Shown here: piece by piece, positions 42,902 through 53,878 of the stretch
Numbering within the stretch: position 1 is the first letter of the stretch
How the letters are laid out: each line of letters opens with the position of its first letter
Assembly (NCBI GenBank): GCA_023630585.1
Contig: CM042539.1
Span: 29,286,255 to 29,350,254 of the forward strand
Length of the DNA stretch: 64,000 nucleotides
Direction of reading: 5' to 3'
From: Cranoglanis bouderius
Taxonomy: Eukaryota > Chordata > Actinopteri > Siluriformes > Cranoglanididae
The notes under the pieces: model-generated
The model's input: the letters and a program-made list of their open reading frames with translations, nothing else
Databases searched by the model: none
Told to the model about the DNA's origin: nothing
Position numbers and translations under genes: made by a program

Positions 42902-43009
42902 CTCACAACCCTTAATCGCTTACTCATTTTTACTTTCACAGTATATCTGTCCAAAGCGTTTGTCTAAAACAATGATGAATGTTTATCATTGTTAGAAGAT
43001 AAATGTGTT

Positions 43010-43215
43010 TGCTGTGGTGTAAGAGGACCAAAAAAAAAAAACACATTCGGACTTGCTGTTATAGGAAAATGATCAACAACAGAGTGGTATGATGCAGCCG
43101 AACGCAAAGAGCGGTTACTGTTATCACCCTGAAGTTGATTATTTTTCTATAAGTTAATACAATGTTACTGACACTGGAGACTCCTTCCATGAATGCTAAA
43201 GATACATCTTACAGA
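43010..43215. repeat. Dispersed hairpin-type repeat, best hairpin copy
   Basis: CTTGCTGTTATAGGAAAATG and GATCAACA are followed about 60 bases later by their near-inverse, GTTGATTATTTTTCTATAA, then GACACTGGAGACTCCTTCC. Together these define the family's stem and flank. Confidence 0.72.
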
Positions 43216-43219
43216 AAAC

Positions 43220-46190
43220 TTCTTGTTTTCCATCTCTGCTCCCTGACCTCCTTTCCTAATCAGAGAGAGAGAGAGAGATAGAGATGATTCAGACATACAA
43301 AAGCACACTTCATGCTGGGCTCTAAACGACAGAATTGAGTCATTAAGCCAATCACGGAGACACTTTCTCAGTATTACCACAATGCCTCAAATCACTCACT
43401 TACATTCATTCTAATATCTCCACTTGACATACATTCTGAGCATCCATGTTTGACTGATACTCGATATGTCGGTATGTCATTCATGGTGCTTCATGCAAAT
43501 TGTGGCAAATCTGTAGCATAAATCAGAGAAAAGAAGCATAAACCATGCAATTGATTTGGTCATTTTTCATTGTCCAAATTATATCATTTCATTTTCTTTT
43601 TTCTTTTCCGAAACAAAGTGTCAGTGTCACAAAACATGACCCTTCAGAAAAAAACAACAACACGTAAGTCACATTCTCTTCAACTGATCGCCTTCCTTCT
43701 TGGTTTTGTCCGTTTATAAAAAGACAATATGTGAATAACATCTTGAGGAATAACATTATCCTCAGTACCAAAGATTGCATATATATATATATTTAAAATA
43801 ATAATTAAAATAAATATAATGGGCAGCTGAGGGGAGTAGAATGGCACAAGGACCATTTCTGAACATTTTGCAGCCCAAAGCGACACCTTGCTCAGGCAGA
43901 ATTGACACTTCATTATCTCGGATGAGGGAAAAAGTTTAATAAACAATAAAATAATAACAACTGAACAAGGTGATACTAAATACTAGCTAACACTTACCTG
44001 TGCTTTGGGTCTGTTTCTTCTCTTCTTCAACTTCTTCTGCCCCAGATAGATAGGGACTCTCCATGATCGATGCTCGTACATGACATTAGTTACTTTACTT
44101 ACCTAATTTAGTTATGTAAATTGCAGTTTCTATTGTTTTCACACTATAAGTAGCCCCACCCCCACCCCCACCCCCCTTGCGATTGCCTGGTACATAAACA
44201 TTTTCGCCAAATGATAGTAAAGTGCGTTTTTTGCTTGTCTATTTTAAAACTCTTGGGGCCCCCTGGTGGCCAGGGGGTCTTAAGCGGCTTTATACTAGCA
44301 AGAAACCATGCTACCATGTTGCAGGAAACTTATTAGCATTTTGTATTCCATCTATTAAATGAAATACAGTGCTAGTGATTTGTCATTTTGTGAATGAGTC
44401 AGCTATTTGCGATGCCTCTTTTAGGTGAACGTCAAAAGCTGACACGCACACACGAGCCGTTTTTTTAAAAGTTCTTATTTTAAAAATAGATGTAAGCAAT
44501 ACCAGTACTCTTCCAGCATAATTGAATAAAATGCTTTAATGGTACCTTCTTTTCAGCATCTGGGCCGTTCATTAGCGTGAAAGATGAGCTACGCGTTTGA
44601 CTCTCAGCTGTGTGTGTGAGGCAGCACGAGCACTGCCGCTTGTCGAAGATGTACTGTATGTAATCAAGTGGATGAGGGGAGTGGATTATCAGTAAAAATG
44701 AAAATGAATCTTCTTAATGAAGCACAGACATAGCAGGCACAACAACACTGTAGCGCCATGCTGATTTAACAATTATTTAAATAGACTTTATAAAATGTCA
44801 CGCCAAGTAATATTTGTTATAGAGGTTATAATATTTGCTATAGAGATTTGAGCCGTTAGTTAGACGAAGAAGAACAACCAGTGGTCAGAACATCTTTGTC
44901 CAGTTTAGAAAAAAAAATAATAATAACATCGCTTGGGAGCAAAAGGAGCCAAGCTCTATGCTGTATGCAAAAAACGTTAAAAAGTTTGTTTGTTGCATGA
45001 AGACGTTCTTGACTCACATGGATTCGCATTTGCCTTGTGTAAAGGCACAGTACCATCACACACCATCTTGCTTTCACCCCAGGTGGTTTCCTAGTTGTCC
45101 ACCTTGCAATATGTCCTTAGACAATTTTAGACAATGTGTAACATTTAACTAAGACACACAAAAAAAACCCAAAACAAACTGTTAATTAAGCCAAACCTGG
45201 AAGAATGTTAGAGCTGCATGCAATTTTTTGTACTTCATACAAAAGGATTTATTTGTAAATAGTTTTGAAATTCATAAAAATCCAGTTAGTTTAAAAAAAA
45301 AAAAAGTGTTTGTATACTACAAGAGCTCCTGAGGTGTTTAAATAACTATAAGATGGATCACTAATGTGAACCTCGACTGACTGGTAATGAGTACTAGAAT
45401 TTTCTGTTTGAATAGTTTCTAGAGTTTTTTTTTTTTTTTTTTTTTTGCTGTTTTCAGCTCTGCATTTTATGGAGTTTTGTGGGTTCCTCAGCTGTGTCCT
45501 AAACACAAGCTATGTTTGTGGTACTGGTGTCATGCTCTGGCCCAATCTATCCTTTCTTCCTAAGGTCTCATCTCTCAACTATAAATCAGTGCTGCACTGG
45601 CTTCCTCTATTGACGGACAACACTTGACACTCCCTGTTATTGTCTCCGCCATATGGCATTACGTTCCTGCTAAATTTCCAGACAGAGCAATTACTTGTTT
45701 GCTTTGGTGTCAAAACACAAAGCTTTCACACTGGGTGATGGAGGTCATCTCTAACCTATAATTCTGCCCAGAAGCTGACACAAGATTTCAGTTGTTCGGG
45801 ACTATACGTATATATGATGTGGTTTGTGCACTCTTGGATACTGCTGTCATCTTTTTTTGCTGTCACATGTGCTTCAATGTGCTTAACCTTACTACTAAAT
45901 GAAATCTTCTTCTTCTTTTTTTTTAAACAAATTGTGAGCAGGGGTGGACCAATCATGAATTTATTAGCTAGCCCACAGGGCAAATAAAATCTCTAGTGTC
46001 CTGTGTTAGGGTTGCTCATAAACGTAACTGACCCATCTCATCGTGTGTAAAAGATATTTGAGTCTATGTAGAGTCCTTGTTTTCTTTCAAAATGATTTAC
46101 CATGCATGTTATGCTAGCACTATTGAAACTGTGAGACGAGTTATTGCAGACAGGGTGCGGGTGAGGGGTGAGATGGAAAATAAATATTTT
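43220..46190. other. Intergenic, no recognised gene
   Basis: AT-rich sequence with a short C-rich run (44156-44177) and poly-T/poly-A runs at 45291 and 45425. No exon with supporting homology was seen. One candidate regulatory site is listed separately at 44258. Confidence 0.5.
44258..44272 (-). promoter_or_regulatory. Candidate CTCF binding site
   Basis: Read on the minus strand, TGGCCACCAGGGGGC matches the vertebrate CTCF core motif almost perfectly. It stands alone in otherwise AT-rich sequence between carmil3 and rem2. Function is inferred from the motif only. Confidence 0.5.
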
Positions 46191-46199
46191 AAAAACTGT

Positions 46200-47128
46200 A
46201 TGTTTTCAATCAATGGGATGACAATCAGGTGTGAGTGAGCGCCCTGTTTTATTTAAAGACCAGGGATCTATCAAAGTCGGATCTTCACAAGACATGTTTG
46301 TGGAAGAGTATCTTGGCAAAAACAAAGGAGCTTTCTGAGGTCCTGTTGATGGTCATCAGACTGGAAAAGGTTACAAAACCATCTCAAGCCAGAAGGCTAT
46401 TGGAAAAAATGTTTTGTGGATGGATGAGACCAAAATAGAATTTTTGGTTTAAATGAGAATCGTTATGTTTGGAGAAAGAAAAACACTGCATTACAGCATA
46501 AGAACCTTATCCCATCTGTGAAACATGGTGGTGGTAGTATCATGGTTTGGGCCTGTTTTGCTGCATCTGGGCCTGGACGACTTGCCACCATTGATGGAAC
46601 AATTAACTCTGAATTATATCAGTAAATTCTAAAGGAAAATGTCAGGACATCTGTCCGTGATCTGATTCTGACGAGAACAACCCTAAGCACACAAGTCGTT
46701 CTACCAAAGAATGGTTAAAGAAGAATAAAGTTAATGTTTTGGAATGGCCAAGTCAATGTCCTTAATCCAATAGAAATGTTGTGGAAGGACCTGAAGCAAG
46801 CAGTTCATGTGAGGAAACCCACCAACGCCCCAGAGTTTAAGCTGTTCTGTACTGAGGAATGGGCTAAAAGTTATTGCTGCACAAGGGGGTCACACCAGAT
46901 ACTGAAAGCAAAGGTTCACATACTTTTGCCACTCTCAGATATGTAATATTGGATGTTTTCCTCTATAAATAAATGACCAAGTATAATATTTTTGTCTCAT
47001 TTGTATAATTGGGTTCTCGTTATCTACCTTTAGGACTATATGACTGAAAATCTGATGATGTTTTAGGTCATATTGATGCACATATATAGAAAATTCTAAA
47101 GGGTACACAAACTTTCATGCACCACTGT
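46200..47128 (+). mobile_element. Tc1-like transposon remnant with 3' end
   Basis: Broken transposase pieces: MDETKIEFLV (about 46420-46450, first Asp region), [20 protein letters not shown] (46515-46575, small changes) and EWPSQC with NPIEMLWKDLKQAVHVRKPT (46741-46822, final Glu block, one frameshift). The right end carries TTCTAAAGGGTACACAAACT. The N-terminus is deleted. The same family in opposite orientation is at 58066-58440. Confidence 0.78.
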
Positions 47129-47129
47129 A

Positions 47130-48140
47130 GCCATATACGAAATAAAAAAAAAAAGCACGCTGCTGACACATGTTAGGTTGATTGGATGATCAGGCATACA
47201 GCTGTCCATTCCACACATGACAGTTCTGCCCCATTATCACCCTTCAATTCACGCAATACATTCCATAATTATCGCAGTTGTACTTTTGAGGATTCGAGGA
47301 ATAATTCGAGTCCTTGTCATTCTGATCAAGCCCCATTCAGACTCATACAGAGCTGCTGAGGCTTGATGAGGCATAATTAAAACACTGCAGATCAACGAGC
47401 TTGTCGTGCAGACTAATCATCCACCTCTAGCAAAATTTGTGGCATGACAACCGAGCGGTGGCCACAAACCGTGCCATGTCATCAGCACTGAATAGGAGCA
47501 GTTTAATAGAGCACACTATGAAAATCCATTATTTCAAATGCAACTGTTTTGTGTATTACAAAGTCAACTGAGGAAACTTAACCAACTCCAAGGTCCAATA
47601 GTAGTAACAGTAAAGTGAATAAAGAAAACACTAGATATTGTTAACTATACTATAGGATAGTAAAGGATGAAAGGATGTTCAGTATGAGCATATTGTGAAT
47701 GAGTACTGGGATGAGACCAAGACAGTTCTATGATTACAGCAGCAGTTTGTTGGTACAAATCTACAGTATCCAGGTGAGATTATCCACTGACGCCAGGTCA
47801 GACTTGAGCAAGAACTGTTCTTGAGAATTACAGATCTTACATTTATCCATGTGGAACCAGCTACAACAGCAGTAAGTTAGTCACAAGTGAACAAGTGCAA
47901 CCTGGGACAAAAAGTATCCCACCACTCCACAAACCTGGGTGATAGTGACAGCATCAAAACATCCCAGTCTACTATAATGTCCATTAACGCCCCAGATCAG
48001 CACCTTTACCTAAGGGTACACCAGAGACCGTTCAGTAACATGATCCCCATTCGCCCGGCTGCAAAATGCTGGAGAATTATTCCGAAGTATCTTCAAGGTT
48101 GGCATTTCCATATTAAATTATGCATGTTGAGCAGCAGGTT
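47130..48140. other. Intergenic, no recognised feature
   Basis: No coding or repeat signature that I can support. Confidence 0.4.
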
Positions 48141-48142
48141 GG

Positions 48143-48444
48143 GTGGCATGGTGGAGCAGCAAGTAGCGTCCTCACAACTTCAGCATCTGCAGTTTGATCC
48201 TGAGATCGGGTTACTGTCGGTATAGTGTTTCTGTATGTTCTCCTCAAGTCCACATGGGTTTCCTGCTCACATATTGCCCCAAGGTGTGAATGTGTCTGTG
48301 TGTGTGTATGGTGCCCTACAATGGATTGGTGTCCCATCCAGGGTGTATTCCCACCTCACACCTCCCAAGTGTTCCTGTGATAGGCTCTGGATCCACCATG
48401 ACCTTGACCAGGATAAAGGTCTTATTGAAGAATGATTGAATGAG
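48143..48444 (+). mobile_element. tRNA-derived SINE with GAAT-type tail
   Basis: Starts GTGGCATGGTGGAGCAGCAA (A-box side), then a B-box-like CAGTTTGATCCTGAG. The body has TCCACATGGGTTTCCTGC and TGCCCTACAATGGATTGGTG, a conserved CATCCAGGGTGTATTCC, and it ends GAAGAATGATTGAATGAG. The pattern is that of a widespread teleost SINE. No coding capacity. Confidence 0.75.
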
Positions 48445-48569
48445 TAGCATGATCCTTGAATGGTCTGGTACGCTGTTTATGGAATGACTGATTAATTAAT
48501 AATAAACAAAGAGGAAATATATTCATTTATATACATATAGAACACTTTAGGGTTGGTAATGATTCAATG

Positions 48570-48632
48570 GCTCAGTGGTTAACGTGTTGAGCTACTGCTC
48601 TGAAGGTTGAGAGTTGCTGGACCGGTGTCCTG
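48570..48632 (+). repeat. tRNA-like SINE head
   Basis: ATGGCTCAGTGGTTAACGTG resembles a tRNA D-arm/A-box, and GAAGGTTGAGAGTTGC sits at B-box distance but is degenerate. Too imperfect to be a tRNA gene. Confidence 0.45.
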
Positions 48633-48639
48633 CCAAATG

Positions 48640-51600
48640 GATGTATTTCATAAATTCAGTAGATGTATTGTACAAAAGTACCCTGCTGTTTATTCCCCAT
48701 TAAGTACAAATAGCCTTCCTTGTTGGCAGATGCTATTCACTGAAAACGGCACATTTGCAAACAAAAAAAGACACATTTCATCTCTCAGGCGTATGCATCC
48801 TGTCACTACATTTTGTTTCTATTTTTACTTAGTGCAAAGAGATGCTGCCAAAAAAAACCCCAACAACAACAGAAAAATCATCGCCATTAAACATTTTTCC
48901 CCATCAGGATGCATTTAGGGTGCAATTAAGTAAATCACCTAGATAATTATGAATGCAAGAAGCTCACCATTTACACCTCGAATCTAATTGAAGAACCATC
49001 AAAACCTGCTCACCTGCTAAATCGTTATGACCGATTACATTGCAATATCAACATACACAAATATACAAAATACCATTACAAACCATTACCAAAACCACCA
49101 GCAAACAACAAAAGCCTGTAAATGGATTTGCACAGCTTTTTTTATCAAGCAGATAGGTATTTATTATGGTCCAGTGGCGTAGGGTTTTCTTTCAACATTA
49201 GAGCTGTAACTGAATATGAATACATTATTCGGAAGGAACAAGTAATGTCTGTTTACTTCCAGGAGGGTAAGTGGTCAGATATGAAGCTTGTGGATGCGAG
49301 CAAGCCAACAGATATGAACCTCCCGGGACAAATAAAGACCACATTCATTATCGTGAACATGAGTCACTACACAATGCATTTAGCATTTAGTCATCCTTAG
49401 TTACTGCCTGGTCTGGGTAGCAGTGGTTTAGATTAGGCTACTAGTTTGTTTATACTGTGTTTTGTGAAGTAGAACCTGCTAAGTTCATTAGAAGGTGTCA
49501 CAGGCAGGTACAAGCAAAAATAATAACTGTGTGAGAAGGATCTCTTGAACGTGAGTAATGCAGCTGAGTGCAGAAACGAATACAAATATTCGGAGCACTA
49601 AAAAGATACAGATACAGATAGTGTCATTGTGTTACACCTGTGTGTTACTGTACATATCGGGTAGTGAAAATTCCTACGTAGCATGCGGACTTTCCAAATA
49701 AACAAGACTTTTCTGACAAATGTGCATCACCTGTACAAGTTCTTATAAAGAATATATTATATATCACTCCCCTTATGACTATTTACAATTACAGCATCAT
49801 GACAGTGTTGTTAATTGTTATATTCAACTTTATTTAATGTTCATTAACATTACCCTTCATATAAAACAAACCCCTAGCATTAGTAAAATGTATGCGCTGT
49901 TTAGAGCCATGTAATGATTTAATACAGATTTTGTTACTTATGAGCCTTTTTCCCTTATAGAAGTATTGATTCTACATAGATCAAAGACAGCAAAGAAGAT
50001 AATGAATTATTTATGAGGTTGTCACTGTGGTCATGGGCGTTACAGACTAGTGCGAGATCAGAGCTGACTTAGCGGTACACTTAGTGGCGTAGGCAAACTA
50101 AAACTGTCTCGAAAGTAAGTCTTCGAGGATGCATGAATTAAAATTGCACACAGCTTCCATACAGTGCACAGTTCCACTAGTATTATAATAGTTTCAGTTA
50201 CTGTCATTCAGAGAATACGGCTAACATTGACTGTAGGAACGTGTACAAGAGAAACTTGGACTTAACTAGCTAAACCAAAAACTGTGATTTTCTGCCTGTA
50301 CCATGCTTTGACAAATCCCACTTTCTGCAAAGACTACCATTTGCCAAAAAATTAGCTTTTGACTACCAAAAGCTCCATTTGTACAGTAAATGATTCCGTT
50401 TAACAAAACATGGCTACAAAAATGGGCCATCTGCTTAACGTTGCTACCCGGTGTCAAAGAGATGCGGCGGACAAAGTTGTAACGTTCGAATGCTAATCAA
50501 AAAAATGGAACATTGTTCTGGTGATTATTTCAGCGCTGACATAACAGTGGGCGGTAATCAGTCAAGTCGAAAAGTGAGGATGAAGTTCTGTTTAGAAAAA
50601 TGTCGTAATTGATTTTTACCTCAGCAGACGACACTAGAGAGTTATATACTTATATAGTGTATATAGTTATATACACTATACTTGCATGTATAAAGTGATT
50701 ACTCGTTTTCCACTGGATCTTTATAATCTTTGATAAAGTGAGTATTCATATGTATCATTTTATACGTTATTAGTTATATGTTAAATTGAATTGCAAATTA
50801 ACTCGAGAAATAGGACTTGCTTGTAGACAGTCATAGAATACATACAACGTACAATCGTGTGCTTCGGCAATGCAGCAATGAAATGGTACCCAAAGAGTCT
50901 ATATTATTCATCATTCTTGGTGGAATTCAATGTTTTACTGAATCAGATGACGCCCAGCCTCTCTTTATGACGACTGCTAGACCTCTCAAAGGGGCAGAAC
51001 CTCGTAACCAGCTGCCAGTCAGCAAATCGGGAGCGAACATCTCAAACTTAAATATATCTACACCAGTTGGAATCGCTTATTGTAGATAAACTGTAAGTAT
51101 AAAGCTCCATTTGATTGTTTGCATTCATTTCTGAAATGTGTCGTTTACATGTCTAGCTGTCACTTCCTTCTTCAGCTAGCAGCTTAGCTACATTTTGGCA
51201 CAAAATGGTGGACACTGCTAATGTTGACCTGATTTTAGAAACCTCTGTTGATGCCCATGCATGAAAAACAACAACAACAACAGAAACCCTCAAAGGATTT
51301 GTAATGGTTTTAATGGGAATTGTAATGGTCCCTGTGGGTCTCTACTGGTCATTTGTTACCTTCTACTGGTGGCATGTTATGTCTAGTGGATATCATTAAG
51401 GACCAATAACGGTAATGGTAATGGTTTTAATGCTTAGCTGATGGTTTGTAATGGTATTTGTGGTGGAAAATATTAGAATTAGAATGACGGTTTCTATTTT
51501 TTTTTTCCAGCAGAGTTAAACAAGAGGGCAGACAAACACCCAAGATTTGAATTCAGAAGTGAGGGAGCAAAAAAAATTGTACAGTAAAATTGATTAGCTG

Positions 51601-51880
51601 TGTTTATTATTAGTCTTAGATTATGTGGAACCTCCACCATAGTCCAAGTCCCTACTGTCCATAATAGATAGTTGTGCTTCCACTATTATATTAACTGGTA
51701 GTCAGGTGTCCACAAACTTTTGACCATATTGACCACAAATGCCCACTATCCTATATACCCACAATAAAACTCTGAAAAACGTTATGTTTTAAGTCGCCAG
51801 GACGATAAAAAAAAAAAACAATGCTGTCACCTTGATATAATGTTTATGTGTATCAGTATTGTAAGGAGGTGTGTTGAACG
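48640..51880. other. Intergenic upstream of rem2, no clear gene
   Basis: Several frames of 60-110 codons lack homology or splice context. GTAATGG-rich sequence at 51300-51470 and its inverse at 49065-49105 (CCATTACAAACCATTACC) suggest a dispersed repeat. GAATAC/ATTCGG pairs near 49218 and 49577 may be hAT traces. Confidence 0.4.
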
Positions 51881-51889
51881 CCTCAGACG

Positions 51890-52328
51890 AGCGAAAGCTG
51901 AATATAAGAGTGGGGGGGGGTGTGTGTGGCCATGATTGATTTGCTCCCAGACGGAGAGCAGGCAGGTACTCGCTCGCGCAGTTTGGCTGAACCAGTGAGG
52001 TGGGCGGGGCTTAGAAGCCGCTACAAAGGCTTCACCCAGGATCGTCCAGGTGTAGTCCGCGAGCTGACGTTTGAGGCGCGTGCGTCGAGGACGGAGTGCC
52101 TGCGCCCAGCCTCGCGCCACACAGTAGGTTCTCGCACCGTCGCTGTTTCTGCTCCGTGGGCAATTTCGCGCTTTAGAAACAGACATGCGGTAGCACGTTT
52201 GCACAAAAGAAAAAAAGGAAAAAGGAAAGAAATTCCCACACCGGAGGATGCGCGCTGGCATGTCATGTCGTGCATGGAGCTCGCGCTGGTGAAGGAGTGC
52301 CCCTGTGAGAACACATGAACGGACAACG
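51890..52328 (+). promoter_or_regulatory. rem2: rem2 CpG-rich promoter and 5' leader
   Basis: CpG-dense and GC-rich against AT-rich flanks. Holds a GC box GGGCGGGG at 52002-52009 and a CRE half-site TGACGT at 52065-52070. The transcription start is not determined. An ORF of 132 codons at 51920-52318 is most likely a by-product of GC-rich leader sequence. Confidence 0.65.
52248..52318 (+). promoter_or_regulatory. Upstream ORFs in rem2 leader
   Basis: An ATG at 52248 opens a short frame ending at TGA 52290-52292. An ATG at 52265, with an in-frame ATG at 52274, opens a 17-codon frame ending at TGA 52316-52318, which overlaps a further ATG at 52315. The proposed rem2 start at 52329 is therefore the last of several ATGs. 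Relevant only if transcription starts upstream of 52248. Confidence 0.5.
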
Positions 52329-52340
52329 ATGTCGGAGCAG
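52329..52340 (+). CDS. rem2: rem2 exon 1 coding part
   Basis: ATG TCG GAG CAG followed by the consensus donor GTAAGA, so only MSEQ is coded before a 3.4-kb intron. Phase 0 agrees with exon 2. Chosen because it is the only nearby ATG that reads into exon 2 in frame; an unseen alternative first exon remains possible. Confidence 0.58.
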
Positions 52341-53028
52341 GTAAGAGCACCATAGCACCATCAACACCATCATACCATGTTTACTGCACACACCCTGAGC
52401 CGAGCTGTGCCTTCTGTCACTCTCTTTCTCCACACACGGATTAGTGTAGTCGGTTTATTTACACAGAGAAATAAATCTATTCGACATGAACCATATTTAC
52501 CCTCAGAAGATTAGATTTCAGCAATGGCATATCAAGGTATGCACACTTTTCATGCATTTCAAGTGCACACAATGATGATGAAGATGATAATACACACACA
52601 CACACACACACACACATCATCATCATCATGACTATATATTAGTTTTTCGATTCCTATTCTTGACTGGCAGGAATAAAAACCTGATGTGGTCTCCTGCTGT
52701 GCATTCCGAGATGCTTTTCTGCTCACCGTGGTTGTAAAGAGTTGTTATATGTGTTACCGTAGTAACCTTCCTGTCAGCTCAAAGCAGCCTGGAGCAGTCT
52801 GGACACCCTCCTAAGACCTCTCTCATCCACAAGGCGTTTCTGTTCGCGGAATTGCCACTCGGTCAAAGAACGGTTGAAGAACGCTGTAGAGCAAATCCCA
52901 GGAGATCAGCAGTTTCTGAAATAAGCAGCCTGGTACCCAAAAACCATGCGAGACTCCAAGTCCCTGAAATCACGTTTTGCGCATTTCTGATGTTTGATTT
53001 GAACATTAAAGGTGCATTACTCGATTTA

Positions 53029-53088
<60 letters not shown>

Positions 53089-53582
53089 CTTACTTGTGAA
53101 AGTAACCAGGAAGATGTGTACAACACGATGAAAACCCATGGATTAAGCCATGACCTTAGCAAAAACTGTATTAAGTTGCTTCCAGTCCAGAATGCTTGTT
53201 TGTGGTTGGGTGCGAATCCTGTCAGTCATTTTATAGACACTATACTCCACCTAAGATCCTGGGGGCGGAGCTTCGTGAAATCGGGCTCAAGGAGTAAAAA
53301 AAAAAAAAAAAAGAATCATTCAAATGTTAAACCTAGAGGCCTAATCTTACCTATCGCACCTTTAACCCGTCCGTATCTGCATGATTTTTCACACGCATTG
53401 TGAGAGTGCAGAGTGAGTGAGTGTAAGTTATACAGACATGCTGTTTAAGTTATACTGATTACTGTATGTTTGCTTCATTTGCTGTTTTGCAGTGCAGTAT
53501 GCATGACTTTGTCTCGGCATCCTCCTTGCAACAGACCAAGATTAATTCATTAGTCTGTTACAATTAGTATAATTGGGTCTAT

Positions 53583-53614
<32 letters not shown>

Positions 53615-53836
53615 ACTGGTGGTAGATTGGCTTAATTCAGTTCTCAGGACACACACAGCACCACGGCTTGGATAATTGCTGTATTAATATTAATGGCAGG
53701 TGTGACTTGGTGCTCACACTAAGTGCTTCTTGGGACCTGATTACTGTTTAAAGGTAAAAAAAAACAACAACAAAAAAATGGTCAGCTACCAAGAGTATTG
53801 CCTATGTGGTAACCCAGTTCATACTTACAGATTTTA

Positions 53837-53878
<42 letters not shown>

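Noticed and set aside
48235..48435. 66-codon frame
   Set aside because: Lies wholly within the SINE at 48143-48444.
48570..48632. Possible tRNA gene
   Set aside because: Only the D-arm side resembles a tRNA; the B box and acceptor stem do not pair, so it is a SINE head.
51920..52318. 132-codon frame upstream of rem2
   Set aside because: It lies in the CpG-rich leader, lacks recognisable motifs and ends just before the rem2 start. A coding role cannot be supported.
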